In this document: positions 48,082-60,994 of the stretch, piece by piece
Position numbering within the stretch: position 1 is the stretch's first letter
Layout of the letters: each line of letters begins with the position of its first letter
Source: Proales similis
Taxonomy: Eukaryota; Rotifera; Eurotatoria; Ploima; Proalidae
Assembly (NCBI GenBank): GCA_019059635.1
Contig: JAGVRJ010000009.1
Coordinates: 310,001 to 374,000 of the forward strand
DNA length: 64,000 bases
Direction: 5' to 3'
The notes under the pieces: model-generated
Seen by the model: only the letters and a program-made list of their open reading frames with translations
The model's database searches: none
Told to the model about the DNA's origin: nothing
Program-made: the position numbers and the translations under genes

Positions 48082-51000
48082 CGAACGAGCGAGAAAGAGA
48101 GAAATACAAAGAAGGAGAGTGAGGGAAGAAGTGAGACGATGAGGAGCGATCAGGCTACTACGACTATCTGCTGAGCGGAAAATTAATGATCGAGGTCGAG
48201 GCGAATTTGAATTGCAACATAAATTATTGAGGATTGGCGAATGCTCCGACGCAATCGTTTAAGAAGGAATCAATCACCTCGATAATTGCGTTCAGTCCAA
48301 ACAAACGAACGCGTGAGCTTGGCCCTTCCTGCGCCGACTTTGGGGGCCCCCACTCCCCTCCTGCTTCTGTTGCTCGCCCTTCAATGCTGCTCTCATCTCG
48401 ACTAAGTAGATTAGACGCCTTCTCGTTCGTCACACTCGCCTCTCAAGATCTTGAACGCTCGCCCGCTAATTTCTTCCCCTTTTCTCCCCACGCCTCTTGT
48501 ATGCAAACTTGTTCAATGCTGCTTGATTGGTAACAAGCATTGCTCTCGCCTCATGCTCCCTTAAAATCGCCTGCAGCCTTCAGAGGCAACAAGCTTGCAC
48601 ATGTGTCATTGATTAGGCAATCTGGAGTATGCAGCTGCAGTGCTGCCAATCGACATCAACATCAAGCGTTTGAAAGTTGTTTAAAGTTGATTGCAGGAGA
48701 ATAAGTTTGTTTGGGGAGAAGGAACCGCTGCTTGCAATCGGAGTTGGAGTCTTTTGGTTCGAAATTACTTGATTCGATCCGATCGTCGAGGAGAATAATT
48801 GCCCGCATTTGATTTTTACAGATTGCAGATGTTTTAAAAGCAGATTGTCAAAAACATTTGATCCGGGGCCCAAGTGAAATCGAATAAACAAGAGCAAACA
48901 GCAACAACAGTGTTTCCAATCAGAGCGAGTGAACTGCTTGCGTGAATTAGCAAAGCTGCCGAGTATAACGCGCAAATTGAAGTCGCTTTGACTCAAACAA
49001 GGCCGCTTAGGGGAAAATAGAGCAACACGAAGTGTCGGTTAATCGCAATCACCGCAGAGAGTAGTTGCATCACGGTTCCGATCGGGAGGTAGAAATAAAA
49101 AAGCGGAAAAACGAGCAGCGTCATACAGTCAAAGTGAAAAACATGCCTGCGAGATCAGACGAAAAAACAAATGCTGAAAAGCTGCTCCTCTCTCTAATTG
49201 AGATGCAGAGTGCATTGTTCAATTTTGATTTATCGGAAGCTGCTTGACGAATGAAAGAGAGCGCGTTGGTCCCCGCATCCATTACTCAACAATAGAGAGA
49301 GAGAGAGAGAAAGGCATTGATCTTCAGGTGGATCGTGTGTCCTTCCTTTCATTTACGCCCCCGTCTTGTCTTCCTAGTTCTATATCAGTCAGCACATGCA
49401 CGTTGGGCCAAAGTAGTCGAAATAAACAAAGCCAGACACGCTTGTCATAGCGTGAACATTGAAGGGCTCTTGAGGTGTCACCTTTGATTCAAGCTCATCC
49501 TTTTCTCTCGTGTCGTCCTGTCAGAATTCGAGACAAAACGACGCCTGAAACGGCCCGTTTTTGTCCTTAAATTCAACGACTCGAACTATCACAGAGCAAG
49601 AAGGACAACAGTAAAACGCAGCAAAAACAACGATGCCAAAAAGAGGAAACAAGAGCAGAGAACGTTGATGTAGCTCAGTCTGTTGATCTAGAAACAGTCG
49701 AGAACTAATAGCAAGAACTGGAAGAGGGCGGACGATCGGTCGTGCAGAGAGAGAGAGAGAGAGAGGGAGAAAAGAGAAATAGTGAAGGGCGAAGGAGTGA
49801 GACTAAGAGTAATCGAAGAGTTGAATTAAAGCGACGAATGCGATTATTTAGCGTATCCGCGCGCCATTAGTGCCAGATATTTTTCTTTGTGTGCTTGTCT
49901 GTGTGCTTACAAATAAAACGAGACGTTGGAAAAATCGAGTTAGACAAGCACGCCGGCTCACTGAGAGCGTGTCTATGCCTTTGAACAAATGTATTTGTGT
50001 GTTATTTTGCTCGTGTGTGAGTTGTGTGAGTTGGTATATAGATTGGCGAGAGAGAGAGAGAGAAAGAGGAAACGCGTTTTAGGAAGCGGCCCGCTTATTT
50101 GCATCAAACGTGACGCGAAATTGCATTTAATGTTTTGTTCCTCACTTACTCGCCTCCTATTTTGCGTTTAATTCAACCCTGTCATATTTCAAGCCTGCTA
50201 AAACTAATTAATCCATCCAGCGCTCATTCTTTATACACTAAACTCGAAATAGGCTTAGTGCGCGCTAACAACCATTGACAGATGAGGACATCGTGTCGTG
50301 TAAGCAGGCGGCCCAACGAGTTTTTACGCCTCCAGATTTACATTTGCTTTGGCACGAGTTTTTTTCTTATCGCTTCATTCGTGATTTCTTGGACTCGTCT
50401 TGTCGGCTGGAGATCGGGCAGATTGGCCGACTGCAAATGTTTGCCCTGTATGTGATGTTTATGTTCAAGTTCATGACGCATGAAGCGTTTTAAAACAGTT
50501 TAATCAGCAATCAGACGGCATTTACTTTATTAAACAGCGTGTTTGGCTTGTCTGACGACTTTAAGGCGTCAAATGAAATTCGAGCGAATCCGAGCGTGAA
50601 TTTGAATGCCTCAAATAAAAGTGTGACAGACCACTCGCTCTCTCTCTCTCTCTCTCCCTAGTTTGGTCGCCACTTTTTAGATTAAAGCTCACAGCCAGAG
50701 CATTAGTCTAAAAAGTGCATCGCCATAGAATGGCTTTTTTTGCTCAAACGAGATTCATGTGCCGATCGCAATCTAAATTAAGTAATTGAACGAATGATGA
50801 CTATGGTGGACTTTTTTTCCAAAGATTAGCTCGCGTGCTGCAAACATTTTCTGTGCCTGAGGAATTAATTTTTTGAATTTGTGCTCATGCTGCTGCTGCT
50901 GCTTATTCGATGTCAAAAAAGCATCCGCCTATTCAGAGCGTCAAATGAAAGAAGCAGTTATTATCTTTATGAAATCACCTGCCTCTCTGCTGAGCGACAA

Positions 51001-52729
51001 AGAGCTCGACCGAGGAGACCGCAGAAGGCGAGCATGGGTTCCATTCACAGCGTTAGCCGAGCTAGTGGCAGTTGCGGTAGCAGCAGCGGGTCTAGTGGCA
51101 TACGTGACTACGATCAGGCGAATATGATGAAGCTGAAAGGAGGAAAAAGCATTTCCTGCGAACATCGTTTGCCAATGCCGAGCCACAAACAGAGAGCGAG
51201 CGCCAGAGAGTAAAAATGACGGCACTGGCTACGTCAAGCATTCTGTTCAAATTGTGACACCAGGGAAGCTATTTTTATTAGATAAATAGTAATATCCGGT
51301 CTGGCATTACTCTGGATTATGTTTTAAACCTTCATTTCAAATATAATTATTTTAACAACGTCGCGATATATGTTTCGTCAATCAATCGGCTAGATTGAAC
51401 TCAGCAAGCTTGTTTGGCTGCAAGCCGAACAGGCAGGCAGGCAGAAATCAGTGAGCCAGACGACAAGAGAGAACCAATGTGAGAAATAAACTGAATGCTA
51501 ATGACTGACAGCACATCACCAATAATCTCGTTGTTTACATCCAAAGCTCTGCCTCCTCTCCCTTCTCTCTCTCTCTTAGTCTTTCGGATTTCATTTCTCG
51601 CTCTAATTTTCATTTTTATTTTTATTTGCCATATCTTGATTACGTTGAACCCCTCATAAAATCGGCCGCAATGTTCAAATCAAAGAGAGAGCTGTCGATT
51701 CTGAGGCAGGAATCAATCATGTGACGCGCCCACAGCGCGCCAAAATTTATGCTGTTTGTTCAGAGCGTTTCCTAAACATTTGACTTACATAACGGGCGAA
51801 GAAAATGAATGAAAACGCGAAAACAAATATTTCTGAAGCGCTCAAACCCTGGCCGGCTTCGGCGAGCATTTAAGCCAAGTTGCATTGAACGATTACGAGG
51901 ATTGTGCATTAGCCAAGCGATGGATGTTTGTGTGGTGATGAAATTGATTGCGTGACCATGTCACTTCGCGTGCCCTCGTTTGTTTGCAGGCTGGCAAAGC
52001 CGAGTGCGTTTTAATGCTCTCTGGCGAATTTAATTCGTCGCGCTGCTTCGGTAGCTGCTTTACTGCTGATCTAATCGAGGAGGCAGGCAGGCAGCCAGGC
52101 AAGCAACTCACTTAGACACACAGAGCAGTAGCAGGCGAATTTCGAATCGAGCACCACTCAGGCGCGCGAGAATTTCGATTTAGCATGCATTAGAGCTATT
52201 TGAGCTGTAGACGTAAAAGCCAAAAGCAATTGGATTCTATTTCATACTCGCATCTAATTTCCTTGATCAAGATTATCTAATGATTAATATGTTTCAAATT
52301 ACTTGCTGCTTCAAGCATGATATTCGAGTGCGTTTACACACACACACACGCGCGCACTCTCTCTTTCTGCTTCAACAAAAAAGGCAGCCGATGACATGAA
52401 GCCTTGCTTCTCTCCCACACTCATTCGCGCGCCTGACACCACTAGCTGATAGATAGCTGAGAAAAATATTGTTAATTCCAGCGGACGGAAGCGATCAACG
52501 TCATGTTTCACACCAAATCGATTTTGCCTATTTAGATTTTGTTGTTTAATCCACGCACATGTGGCATAACGAATCGATTTAAGCGAATAACGAGCAGCTT
52601 GTTAAATCTGAAATCTATTCGAAAAGCTAGAAGCAAGCAGTCAGACGAGCTGATTCGACTGAGTTGTTCATCGATCAAGCCACTGCATTGAGAGGAGAGA
52701 AAAAAGCGACGAAAAAGCGACGAGAGAAT

Positions 52730-54751
52730 ATGGAGAACATAAGAGAACAAGTGGGAATGAAGGGTCTGGTCAGTTCGTTTCAAGACACGAGCCAACGAGT
52801 TGGAGGCAAAATGAAAAGGTACAAAAATACCCAAATTCTCTAACAATCCGGTTCTCATCGCACATTCTGCTGCCAGTCTTCTCAAGGGCGGAAGCAATTT
52901 GGATCGGGACAATTTGATGAGCAACGCCGAATACGGCGAACTAGTCGACGAGGCAGAGTACGGCTCTGAGTTTGGCGACGATTCAATAAACGGCCAGTCG
53001 AAGCGCAAAAGCACCAAGTCTTATGTTCCGTCGCGCTTTGCGCCCTGCTTTTCAATGTTGCCCTGCTACAACATGTCAATGAGATACAAGCTCGCCTTCA
53101 TGAGCAGTCTGGGCTTCTTGATCTCGTTCGGCATTCGATGCAACATGGGCGTGGCTGTGGTCGTCATGGTCAATAACCACACAGTCTACGACGAGCACGG
53201 CAACAAGACCGTGATTGTGAGTCGAGCCATTTAATCATTAAATCGTTCAAGTCGACTAATTTCACGTGCCTTTAGCCGGCAGCATTCGACTGGGGTCCAG
53301 GAACTATCGCCATGTTGGACAGCTCTTTTTTCTGGGGCTACCTAATTACGCAGATCCCTGGAGGATATTTGGCAGCCAAGTTTCCCGCCAATCGAGTGTT
53401 TGGAACAGCGTTGGCAATATCTGCACTTCTGAACTGTCTATTGCCGACCGCGGCCAAAATCAGCTTCGTGGCCGCCATGTTCGTGCGAATACTTCAAGGT
53501 TTGGTCGAAGGCGTCACCTATCCGGCTTGCCACGGAATCTGGCGTCACTGGGCTCCGCCTCTGGAGCGCAGTAAGCTGGCGACCATCTCATTCACGGGCT
53601 CGTATGCGGGTGCGGTCCTCGGCCTGCCCATTTCGGGCATCGTCACTGAGCGATTCGGCTGGGAAAAGTCATTCTACATTTACGGAGTGGCTGGTATCAT
53701 CTGGTTCGGCTACTGGTGGGTGTTCTCCACCGAGCGACCAGCCAACTGTCCGAACATGAGCGAAGAGGAGCGCGTTTACATTGAGGAAAGCATCGGAGAG
53801 TCGAGTTCACTCGCCTCCAAGGTCAGTGCGACTTTGTCTCAAGCGAATGATTGAGGCCGCTCTTTATATCTTGCTCCGGTTTAGATGTGGATCAAGCCGC
53901 CGTGGAAATCGTTTTTTACATCAATGCCAGTCTGGGCCATAATTGTGGCCAACTTTTGCCGCAGTTTCTCCTTCTACCTGCTTATAATCGACCAAGCCGA
54001 GTATTTCAAAGAAGCCTTAGGATACAACATGGGCAAGGTATTTGAGATTTGCATTTTCTCACTTGAATGTTGAACATCAATTTTCAAAAGGCTGGATTTG
54101 CAGCTGCACTTCCGCACTTGACAATGTCGGCCATTGTGCCATTCGGCGGCCAGTTGGCGGACTTTCTCCGCAAAAAATACCTGAGCACAACGGTGGTGCG
54201 CAAAATAATGAACTGCGGCGGTTTCGGACTCGAAGCCGTATTCCTGCTGTTTGTCGCTTATGCCCAAACTCCGGTGTCGGCGATCGCATTTCTCACAATC
54301 GCGGTCGGCTTCAGCGGATTTGCGATCAGCGGCTTCAATGTCAACCACCTGGACATTGCTCCCAGATACGCTAGCATTCTCATGGGCATCTCAAACGGAG
54401 TGGGCACCATCGCCGGCATGCTGTGCCCAGTTGTGGTCGAGTATTTGACGCCGATCGGGGTAAGGCTCCATAAAAGCACATGAGGCTTGTGACAGCACTC
54501 TTTACTCAAATTAACTCTAGAATCGTCATGAGTGGTCAAAAGTGTTTTTAATTGCGAGTTTGATACACTTCAGCGGCGTTACATTCTACGGCATATTCGC
54601 GTCGGGCGAAAAGCAGCCATGGGCCGATCCCAAAGAAGAAGAGGAAATGAGCTCAATCGGTGAAAGAGATCAAAATGAGAAGATGAAATCCTACGGCGCA
54701 ACTTCAGAGCAAAATTACATTGAGAATCCACAATTCAATGAGTTTAGATGA
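52730..54751 (+). CDS. Vesicular glutamate transporter (SLC17A6/7/8 family)
   Basis: VGLUT loads glutamate into synaptic vesicles, so this gene marks glutamatergic neurons. Six exons join in frame to 575 aa: 52730-52818, 52877-53216, 53276-53821, 53885-54037, 54091-54459 and 54521-54751. After a polar cytosolic N-terminus come 12 expected helices with MFS/SLC17 landmarks: [92 protein letters not shown], and [20 protein letters not shown]. Arg in FGIRCN, His in YPACHG and Arg in FCRSFSF sit at the charged positions typical of VGLUTs. The tail is acidic. The alternative, sialin or a phosphate transporter, is less likely given the CRSFSFYLL segment. AATAAA signals lie at 55175 and 55202. Confidence 0.93.
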
Positions 54752-55526
54752 AATTCTTTTTTTTCTTGCAAATCATTCTGATTTTATTATTGATGAATGG
54801 AATTTGAAATTTTCGCTTTCATTTGAAGCAAGCCGTTTAGTCGACAACAAGTCAGCACAATGCGTAGAAGTAAATGCCCAACGATTGCCCAGTATTCGCC
54901 GTTTATGTTCCTTTTCAACAAAAAAGCTTTATCATGTCCGCCCGCGGCTCGCCCACCCGTTCATTCGCTTCGTTAAACCGATCGATCTGTAACCCTCCTT
55001 TGTAACAGCCTGACTACCTTCGAATGACTCTTGTCTAGCAGTCTCAAGGCCTGTTCATTTAAATCGATGTGTCCCGCTTCTTTTCGCAACATTCACAACT
55101 CTTTTTTCAACCTTCAAGCGAATAGCCTAAATTAACATTAAATTAATTTATTTTCTGTTCTGTTTGGTAGCTAGAATAAAGTGGAACCTTTTTGTTTTGT
55201 AAATAAAACTGTATTACCCCCGTGAAGACCAAACGAGACGGATAGACGGGAAACAGGCTGTCAGATTTCTTTTTTCTGTCTACTGATGGCTTTCATGTGG
55301 TCGCTGTCAGTCGAGTTGTCACTCTGATTAATTCAGTTTGCAGATTTTGACAGCAGCGGACCAACTGCTCGATATGAATGTGCATTGTGTTTGCGTTTTC
55401 AAGACTACGCTTCCGCTCAGTTTATTAGCCAATAAAAAAAAGAGACAAGAAGCCAGCTAAGACAACACAGCATTCTTATCCACTTGATAAGAAATCAAAC
55501 AAAATAGCAAAATCGAATTGCGCGAC
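54752..55526. other. VGLUT 3' UTR and convergent spacer
   Basis: The long 3' UTR of VGLUT runs to AATAAA at 55175-55180 or 55202-55207. Beyond it the last exon of the minus-strand 5-phosphatase begins at 55527; a minus-strand AATAAA is near 55420. No separate gene is seen. Confidence 0.5.
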
Positions 55527-57432
55527 TCAGTCGAGATTGATCTCAAAGCATGAGCTCAGTGAAACAAGACAATTTAAATTGTAACTAAAGTAACCGGCCA
55601 TGAAAGTTCCTGATTGAAGATTGTGTTGCAGGAAGAGGCATTGGGCCCAATCAGTCTGCTCTGCTTCTAAATAAGAGCATTCCATGGCTCCTGAACGAAC
55701 AAAACAATCGCATTCTACTTACCCTGGAGGCGATCGAGTGAAATGGGCAAGCGCGCGGTGCTTGCCTTTGTTCGATTTGCAGATTAGAAATGGTCGAAAA
55801 CTGCTGCCTTAAAGAGGTAGCTCACCAGTTCATGCCACTGCCGGACGCAATGATCGCTTACCCACTCATAAGTCTGATAGTCGTCGTGGCTTTTGAAATT
55901 CGGCTTAAACCAAGCATTAAAGGAAAGAAGGAGCTGGCTTTTGAAGATTGAATACTCGATAGAGGCCGACCCAGTCGCGGCTGCTCGTCGGAAGTTGATT
56001 TGAAATTGTGAATCTGATGAGCAGATCAGAGCAGAGGGTCGGAAACGCTTCGGCAAATAAGACTAGCGGCGAGGAGTTGACGAAATTGAGGCCCTGCGGC
56101 GAGAATTCTCATTTGAAAGGACCTGGCTTAAAGAGGAGCAAATTTGAAGATGCACACTTACGAGAATGTTGAAACGAGCGTAAACGGGACGATGATCGCT
56201 TTGTTTTAGGCTCTCTACTCGATCGTAGTGAAGCGAGCGACACGCCTTTATACTTGACCTCGACTGACTCGGATCGTGCCCGAGCTTGTAGAGAATTCGG
56301 TCGCAGTATGACGGATTTCGATGCCGTTTGGACACGTCGTACTCGTCTGAGTTGGGCACGAATTTGTAAGAAGGAGCGAATCTGATCGGCGCCTCGTTGA
56401 AGTCGGCGAAGCATTTTTCTTTTGAAATGCATGCTCTCAACTGATCGTATTCGAGCAGTTTGTTTAATTCGCCTGCTCTCAGCAAACCGAGCACTTGCGA
56501 CATGTCCACGCCGTCCAGTCGAAAGTTCAAATCGCCGAACAGGAACAAGAAGCTAAAGAGATAAAAAAAGAAACAAGAAGATAAGAGAACGAGAAGATAA
56601 ATTCAGACGAGACAGATTGCAAAAGAGAGCAGACTCACTCTTGCTGTTCGACTATCTGCTCCTTGAGAACCACTTTGTATCTGTGCTTCATTATTTTCGA
56701 GTGTTCCTGATTGATCGACGGCAAATTCAGTGAAAGAGATCGGTCATGAGTGGCTTCAAATTACAATTTGTCTGATGCGGTTCTGGTTGCTGTGCGGCGA
56801 TAAATGGCAGTTGACAAAGCACACATTCTGTCCGCCAACGTTCAGCGTGAGTATGTTGGCCCCTTTGTTGCCCTTGACGATGCGACCGTGGTCTTAATTT
56901 GGTTCCGATTCTGGCCAAGAGAAAGCACCAACCAGAAAGCCGAAGAGGCCGCAACGCACCCAATTGTGAGTGCATAGACGCAAATGAGGTATGAGGTCTT
57001 TTTTGATGTAAACGTTCATCATTGTGCCGAACAATTTGGTCTTTATCAGCTGTGGAAACAGGCCAATTGTGAGCTTGATCTAAGGCATACAACTGCGGAG
57101 CGCTGGAAAATTACCCGGGCATAGCCGCGCTCGACCATCAGGTCGGTCAACTTGCAAGTCCAAGGGTCTTGCCAAATGAGATTGAGCAGCAGCTGCCATG
57201 GAGTGATGCTCAATTCTTGGAAACTGTTGAAAGAAACATCTAATGAGGCGAGGCTCCTGTTTCAAGAGTGCCGTCTCTACCCGAATGCGCAAATGTCCGG
57301 ATCAAAGTTCTGCTGGTCGAACTGGATCAGGTCGTCGATGCGGAAGTCGGGCACGAGGCCGCAAACGTTCCAGGTGCAGACGTAAACGTCAAGGCCGGTC
57401 GAGTGTTTGTATTTGCTCGGCTGCGTGCTCAT
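55527..57432 (-). CDS. Inositol polyphosphate 5-phosphatase with SKICH domain (INPP5K/INPP5J type)
   Basis: These enzymes remove the 5-phosphate from PI(4,5)P2 and PI(3,4,5)P3. ATG at 57432 gives MSTQPSKYKHSTGLDVYVCTW and NVCGLVPDF, the usual start of the catalytic domain. Motifs follow in order: VCFVNCHLSPH, FLFGDLNFRLDG, HRNPSYCDRIL and SDHRPVYARFN, all intact. After the catalytic exon (about 56,100-56,550) a C-terminal SKICH domain can be pieced together: DWVGLYR, a 55-nt intron, PNFKSHDDYQTYEW, and finally GYFSYNLNCLVSLSSCFEI ending at TGA 55527-55529. A reading that stops at 55784 is possible but would truncate SKICH. The junction between the last two exons is unresolved. Divergent from BBS2 by 242 bp. 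Confidence 0.85.
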
Positions 57433-57674
57433 GTCGGAGAATTGACGGCCAAGAAAGTGGAATCGACCTTGGTTGCGATTGCGTCAAATTATCTGTTGCT
57501 AATCATAATAAATTTCAAAATTATTAAGACGCGCAGACACATTCGGACGCTCCAGGCGAGTCGGGCAGAAGAGACGGTCGTCATGACAATCGATTATTGC
57601 CGAGCTGTTGGCGCCCTCCTCGGCTCATTGATATGCTCGAATTCCGCCTCGGCTACTGTCTGGACTAGACCGAA
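57433..57674. promoter_or_regulatory. Bidirectional promoter, 5-phosphatase / BBS2
   Basis: Only 242 bp separate two divergent start codons. It contains the X-box described in the next entry and no clear TATA box. Confidence 0.55.
57577..57590 (-). promoter_or_regulatory. Candidate RFX X-box
   Basis: Read on the minus strand, ATTGTCATGACGAC fits the 14-base ciliary X-box consensus RTHNYYATRRNRAC at every position. On the plus strand it differs at one position. It lies 85 bp upstream of the BBS2 start, in the 50-200 bp range typical of BBS genes in Caenorhabditis. Confidence 0.6.
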
Positions 57675-60614
57675 ATGCTTGTTCCCATATTTAACTTGAA
57701 ATTGAACAACAAAATCTGTGCGCGGACAGTCACTGTGGGCAAATACGATGGAGTTCATCCATGCCTGACTGCAGCCACATTGGCCGGAAAGGTGAGACAG
57801 TGCGTTTCAGACTCGCCTCCAGTACATTTCTCATTCTTCACTGTCGCCAGGTTTTCATCCACAACCCGCATCAGCAGTATGCGTTCAACGGCACAGGTCG
57901 AAGCAGCAATGACACTGTGCTCGACTCCAATCTGAGCCTGTTGAACATAAATTCGGTTGTGACTGCGCTGGCCACTGGAAAACTAGAGGCCGGGAGTGAG
58001 AAAGAAAAACTGCTGGTAGGCACACGCACCAGCGTGTTGGCCTATGATGTCGACAGCAACTCAGATCTGTTTTACAACGAAGTAGGAGCTTTTTTCGTTT
58101 GCTTTACTCAAGTCGATCTTGCTCGGTCTAACACGGACAATCGGCTAGCTCGCGGACGGCGCCAATGCGATCAGAATTGGCCGTTTAGGAAGTCTGCCAG
58201 ACCCAGTGGCCGTTATCGGAGGCAATTGTTCAATTGTTGCATTGAACAAGGACGGAGAGGAGGCCTTGTGGACGGTTAGTTTTTGAATCAGGTTTGACGC
58301 TCGCCTGCCGCTCATCGGCACAATCAAGGTCACCGGCGACAATATTTGTGCGCTTGAGATCATGGACGTCAATTCAGACGGCCGCAATGAGCTTGTGGTC
58401 GGTTCGGAGGATTTTGACATTCGCATTTTCCGCGACGACGAGATCATCGGCGAAATGACCGAGACCGAAGTGCGTTTCTATTCAAGACGATCGACGACAG
58501 ACCTGATTTAACGCTCTCGATGGCCTCGAACAGGCAATAGTTGCTCTATGCCATTTGGACAAGACTCGATTCGGCTACGCATTGGCCAACGGCTCAGTGG
58601 GCGCCTACAATCGCGACGAGCGACTTTGGCGCATCAAGGTTGACGCCCGTTGCGATCTCTCTTCTCCACAGCAGCTCCAAATTTGTTTCTTAAGAGTCGA
58701 AACATCGCCATGGACGTTTGCTCGTTCGACATAAACCAGGACGGCGTGCCCGAGTTCATCACCGGCTGGAGTAATGGAAAGGTGGACGCCAGAAACATCG
58801 AGACCGGTGAGGTTGTGTTCAAGTGCAACATGGACCACTCAGTGGCTGGTGTCACACATGTAATTCGACGAATCCGCTGCTTCTTCTTTAAGAGCCGAAT
58901 GACTTTTGACCCGCATTCTAGTCGGACTATAAAATGGACGGAGTGGAACAGCTGATCTGCTGCTCTGTCGAGGGCGAAGTTAGAGGCTATAAGCCGATGC
59001 CTGCCGACATGATAAACATGTCCACCGACCGAAACTTGAATCAAGAGCAGCTGCGAGACATGAGCCAGCGAAAGCAGAATCTGCTGCTCGAGCTCGAAAA
59101 TCTGCAAGAAGCGTCAAAGCCGTCCGTTGAGCGTAAATTCGACGATTACGGAGAGCAGACCACCGGCATACCGGTTCGTAGTCAATTTCATGCACCATCT
59201 CTTCCTTGCGCAGTCAATGCCCGAGTCTCTGATAGGCCAACACACAAATCAACTCCAAACTGACACCCATTCGCGGCAATAAAGACCACCCGGGCTACAT
59301 CGAGCTCTTCTTGGCCACCAATAACGGTGATTATGCTCAGCCCTCATTGGCTGGCACATTTCTAGTTTGCAATTGAATTCAACAGAAACCGTCATCCGAG
59401 CCACGATCGTCTTCGCCGAGGGCATTTTCAAAGGCGAAAGCCATGTCGTGTAAGCGCGGAAATCTGTTTCAGCCTCAGAAGCTTCGAGTCTATTTCGGTT
59501 CATCTCAATAGACATCCGGCACTGAACAAGGCGCAAAGCCTTATGGTCATACCTCTTGTCGTGCCGAAGGATATTCAAGTCGACTTGCATATTCAGCTTC
59601 TGATTGGATATCAAAACGCGTAAGTTCTTCTTTTCATTCAAAAAATTCGCATGGCATTGAGCTCAGATCGGCAACAGGACACAATTTCACGTCATCGAGC
59701 AGACCCGCACTTTGCCCATGTTTTCAATGTTTGAGCGCGTTCCGATCGAAGAGATCCAGGAGCCGTCCGGTTTCGTTGCATTCAGCATAAACGAACGAGT
59801 GCCGCGCGTTCTGCTTTGGATCAACAACAATTTTCTCATTGAAGAGGACGTGGAATGCGAAGGCGATTTGAAAATCGCGTTCATTGCTTTACGAACCAAT
59901 CAGGCTCTGGCGATCAGCATGGACCAGTCCGGCTCTGTTCTAATTCAGACCGACGATATGGAGCTGGCCGGCACTCTGATTCAGTCGATGCTCTATTACT
60001 TGAACATTGGCGAACTCCAAGTGAACTGCGACTTTCCCCAAGAGCTCGAAAACCTTCAAACGGTCCTGCTCAAGGTAAATGGCATGATGCTGGATGCAGA
60101 CTGAGTTCACTGACTGAGAAATTCAACAGATTGAGGATTTCAGCAAAGCCAAGCAGCAGCTTACCTCGGACATGGCCGACCATTCGAATTTGATCAAAGC
60201 GCTGGTGGTGCGAGCTGAAGACGCTCGCCTCATGGACGACATGTGAGTGCTGTTTGATTCGATTTGTCAAGTTGGAGCTAATCGTCATCATTGACTTGGA
60301 ATCTTCAAAGCGAGGGAATGAGGCGGCACTACGTCGAGCTGATGAACACAAACAGAGACCTTGTGAACGCGTATAAAATACGCGCTGGTAACCACGACGA
60401 ACTGTTAGAAAGCGTCAAGCAGTTGAACCAGTTTGTTCAGAAAGCAGGCAACTTGAGAGGTGAGTGCGCCTGGCACGAAATAATTGCCGTTTAACTAATC
60501 GACGCGTTTAAAGCCGGTCGCTACAAGACAGAGCTCATTTCAAACGCTAAACAAGCCATAAAGCAAAAGAACGCGGCCTCTTTAATTAAAATTATTCGAA
60601 CCGGCCTTGCTTAG
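57675..60614 (+). CDS. BBS2: Bardet-Biedl syndrome 2 protein, BBSome subunit
   Basis: BBS2 is a core BBSome subunit that moves membrane proteins in and out of cilia. The start ([19 protein letters not shown]) and many segments match the family: [118 protein letters not shown] and [11 protein letters not shown], ending [10 protein letters not shown]. First exons: 57675-57791, 57851-58081, 58149-58274; about fourteen exons in all, with short introns. The layout is the N-terminal beta-propeller, a coiled coil near [18 protein letters not shown], a GAE-like domain and a C-terminal helical part. An AATAAA lies at 60745. The organism therefore has BBSome-bearing cilia. Confidence 0.96.
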
Positions 60615-60994
60615 CCTGCTGGGGATAAAATGCCGAACTGCGTGTTTGTGCGGGTCCACTTGGGTCTGGCGACCGACATTTTCTCATGTTTTCGTTCTTG
60701 TTCTCCCTCTCTCTCTCTCTGTTGTTTCATTTAAATTTTCGAATAATAAAACAATTATGCGTGCGCGCAGTTGCATTTTTTTCGTAGAAAAGCAAACCGG
60801 CTGCAAGCTTAGCGCAAGCATAATTCGACAGATAAGTGCATAAGGGCTCGCTCTTCTTCTGGACTTGGCGTCACAGTCCGAATTAACGTGGTCGCCGCAC
60901 ATTCGCTTGGTCTTTTCCTGCCCGCCCCAGAAAACGGCAATATCCGCCAATCAAACAATGAAGCACTAAACGACGAGCAAGCAAGGACAGCGAC
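60615..60994. other. BBS2 3' UTR and GH35 promoter
   Basis: Holds the BBS2 AATAAA (60745-60750), a CT run at 60709-60721 and GC-rich sequence just before the next start. No exon seen. Confidence 0.45.

Larger units (their letters stand above)
43515..52729. other. Gene desert with many GA microsatellites
   Basis: In 9.2 kb between the divergent PARD3 and VGLUT starts I see no supported exon. GA or TC tracts recur: about 44940-44958, 45713-45724, 46328-46350, 46740-46756 (TC), 48058-48080, 49287-49301, 49748-49764, 50048-50062 and 50638-50654 (TC), plus CA at 45361-45375 and 52336-52350. Longest frames (44452-44775, 50881-51213) have no family features. It probably holds the 5' UTR exons and enhancers of both neighbours. 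Confidence 0.45.

Noticed and set aside
50881-51213. A 110-codon frame with an ATG at about 51035 (MGSIHSVSRASGSCG...)
   Set aside because: Gly/Ser-rich composition, no intron partner, no polyadenylation signal close by and no known family.
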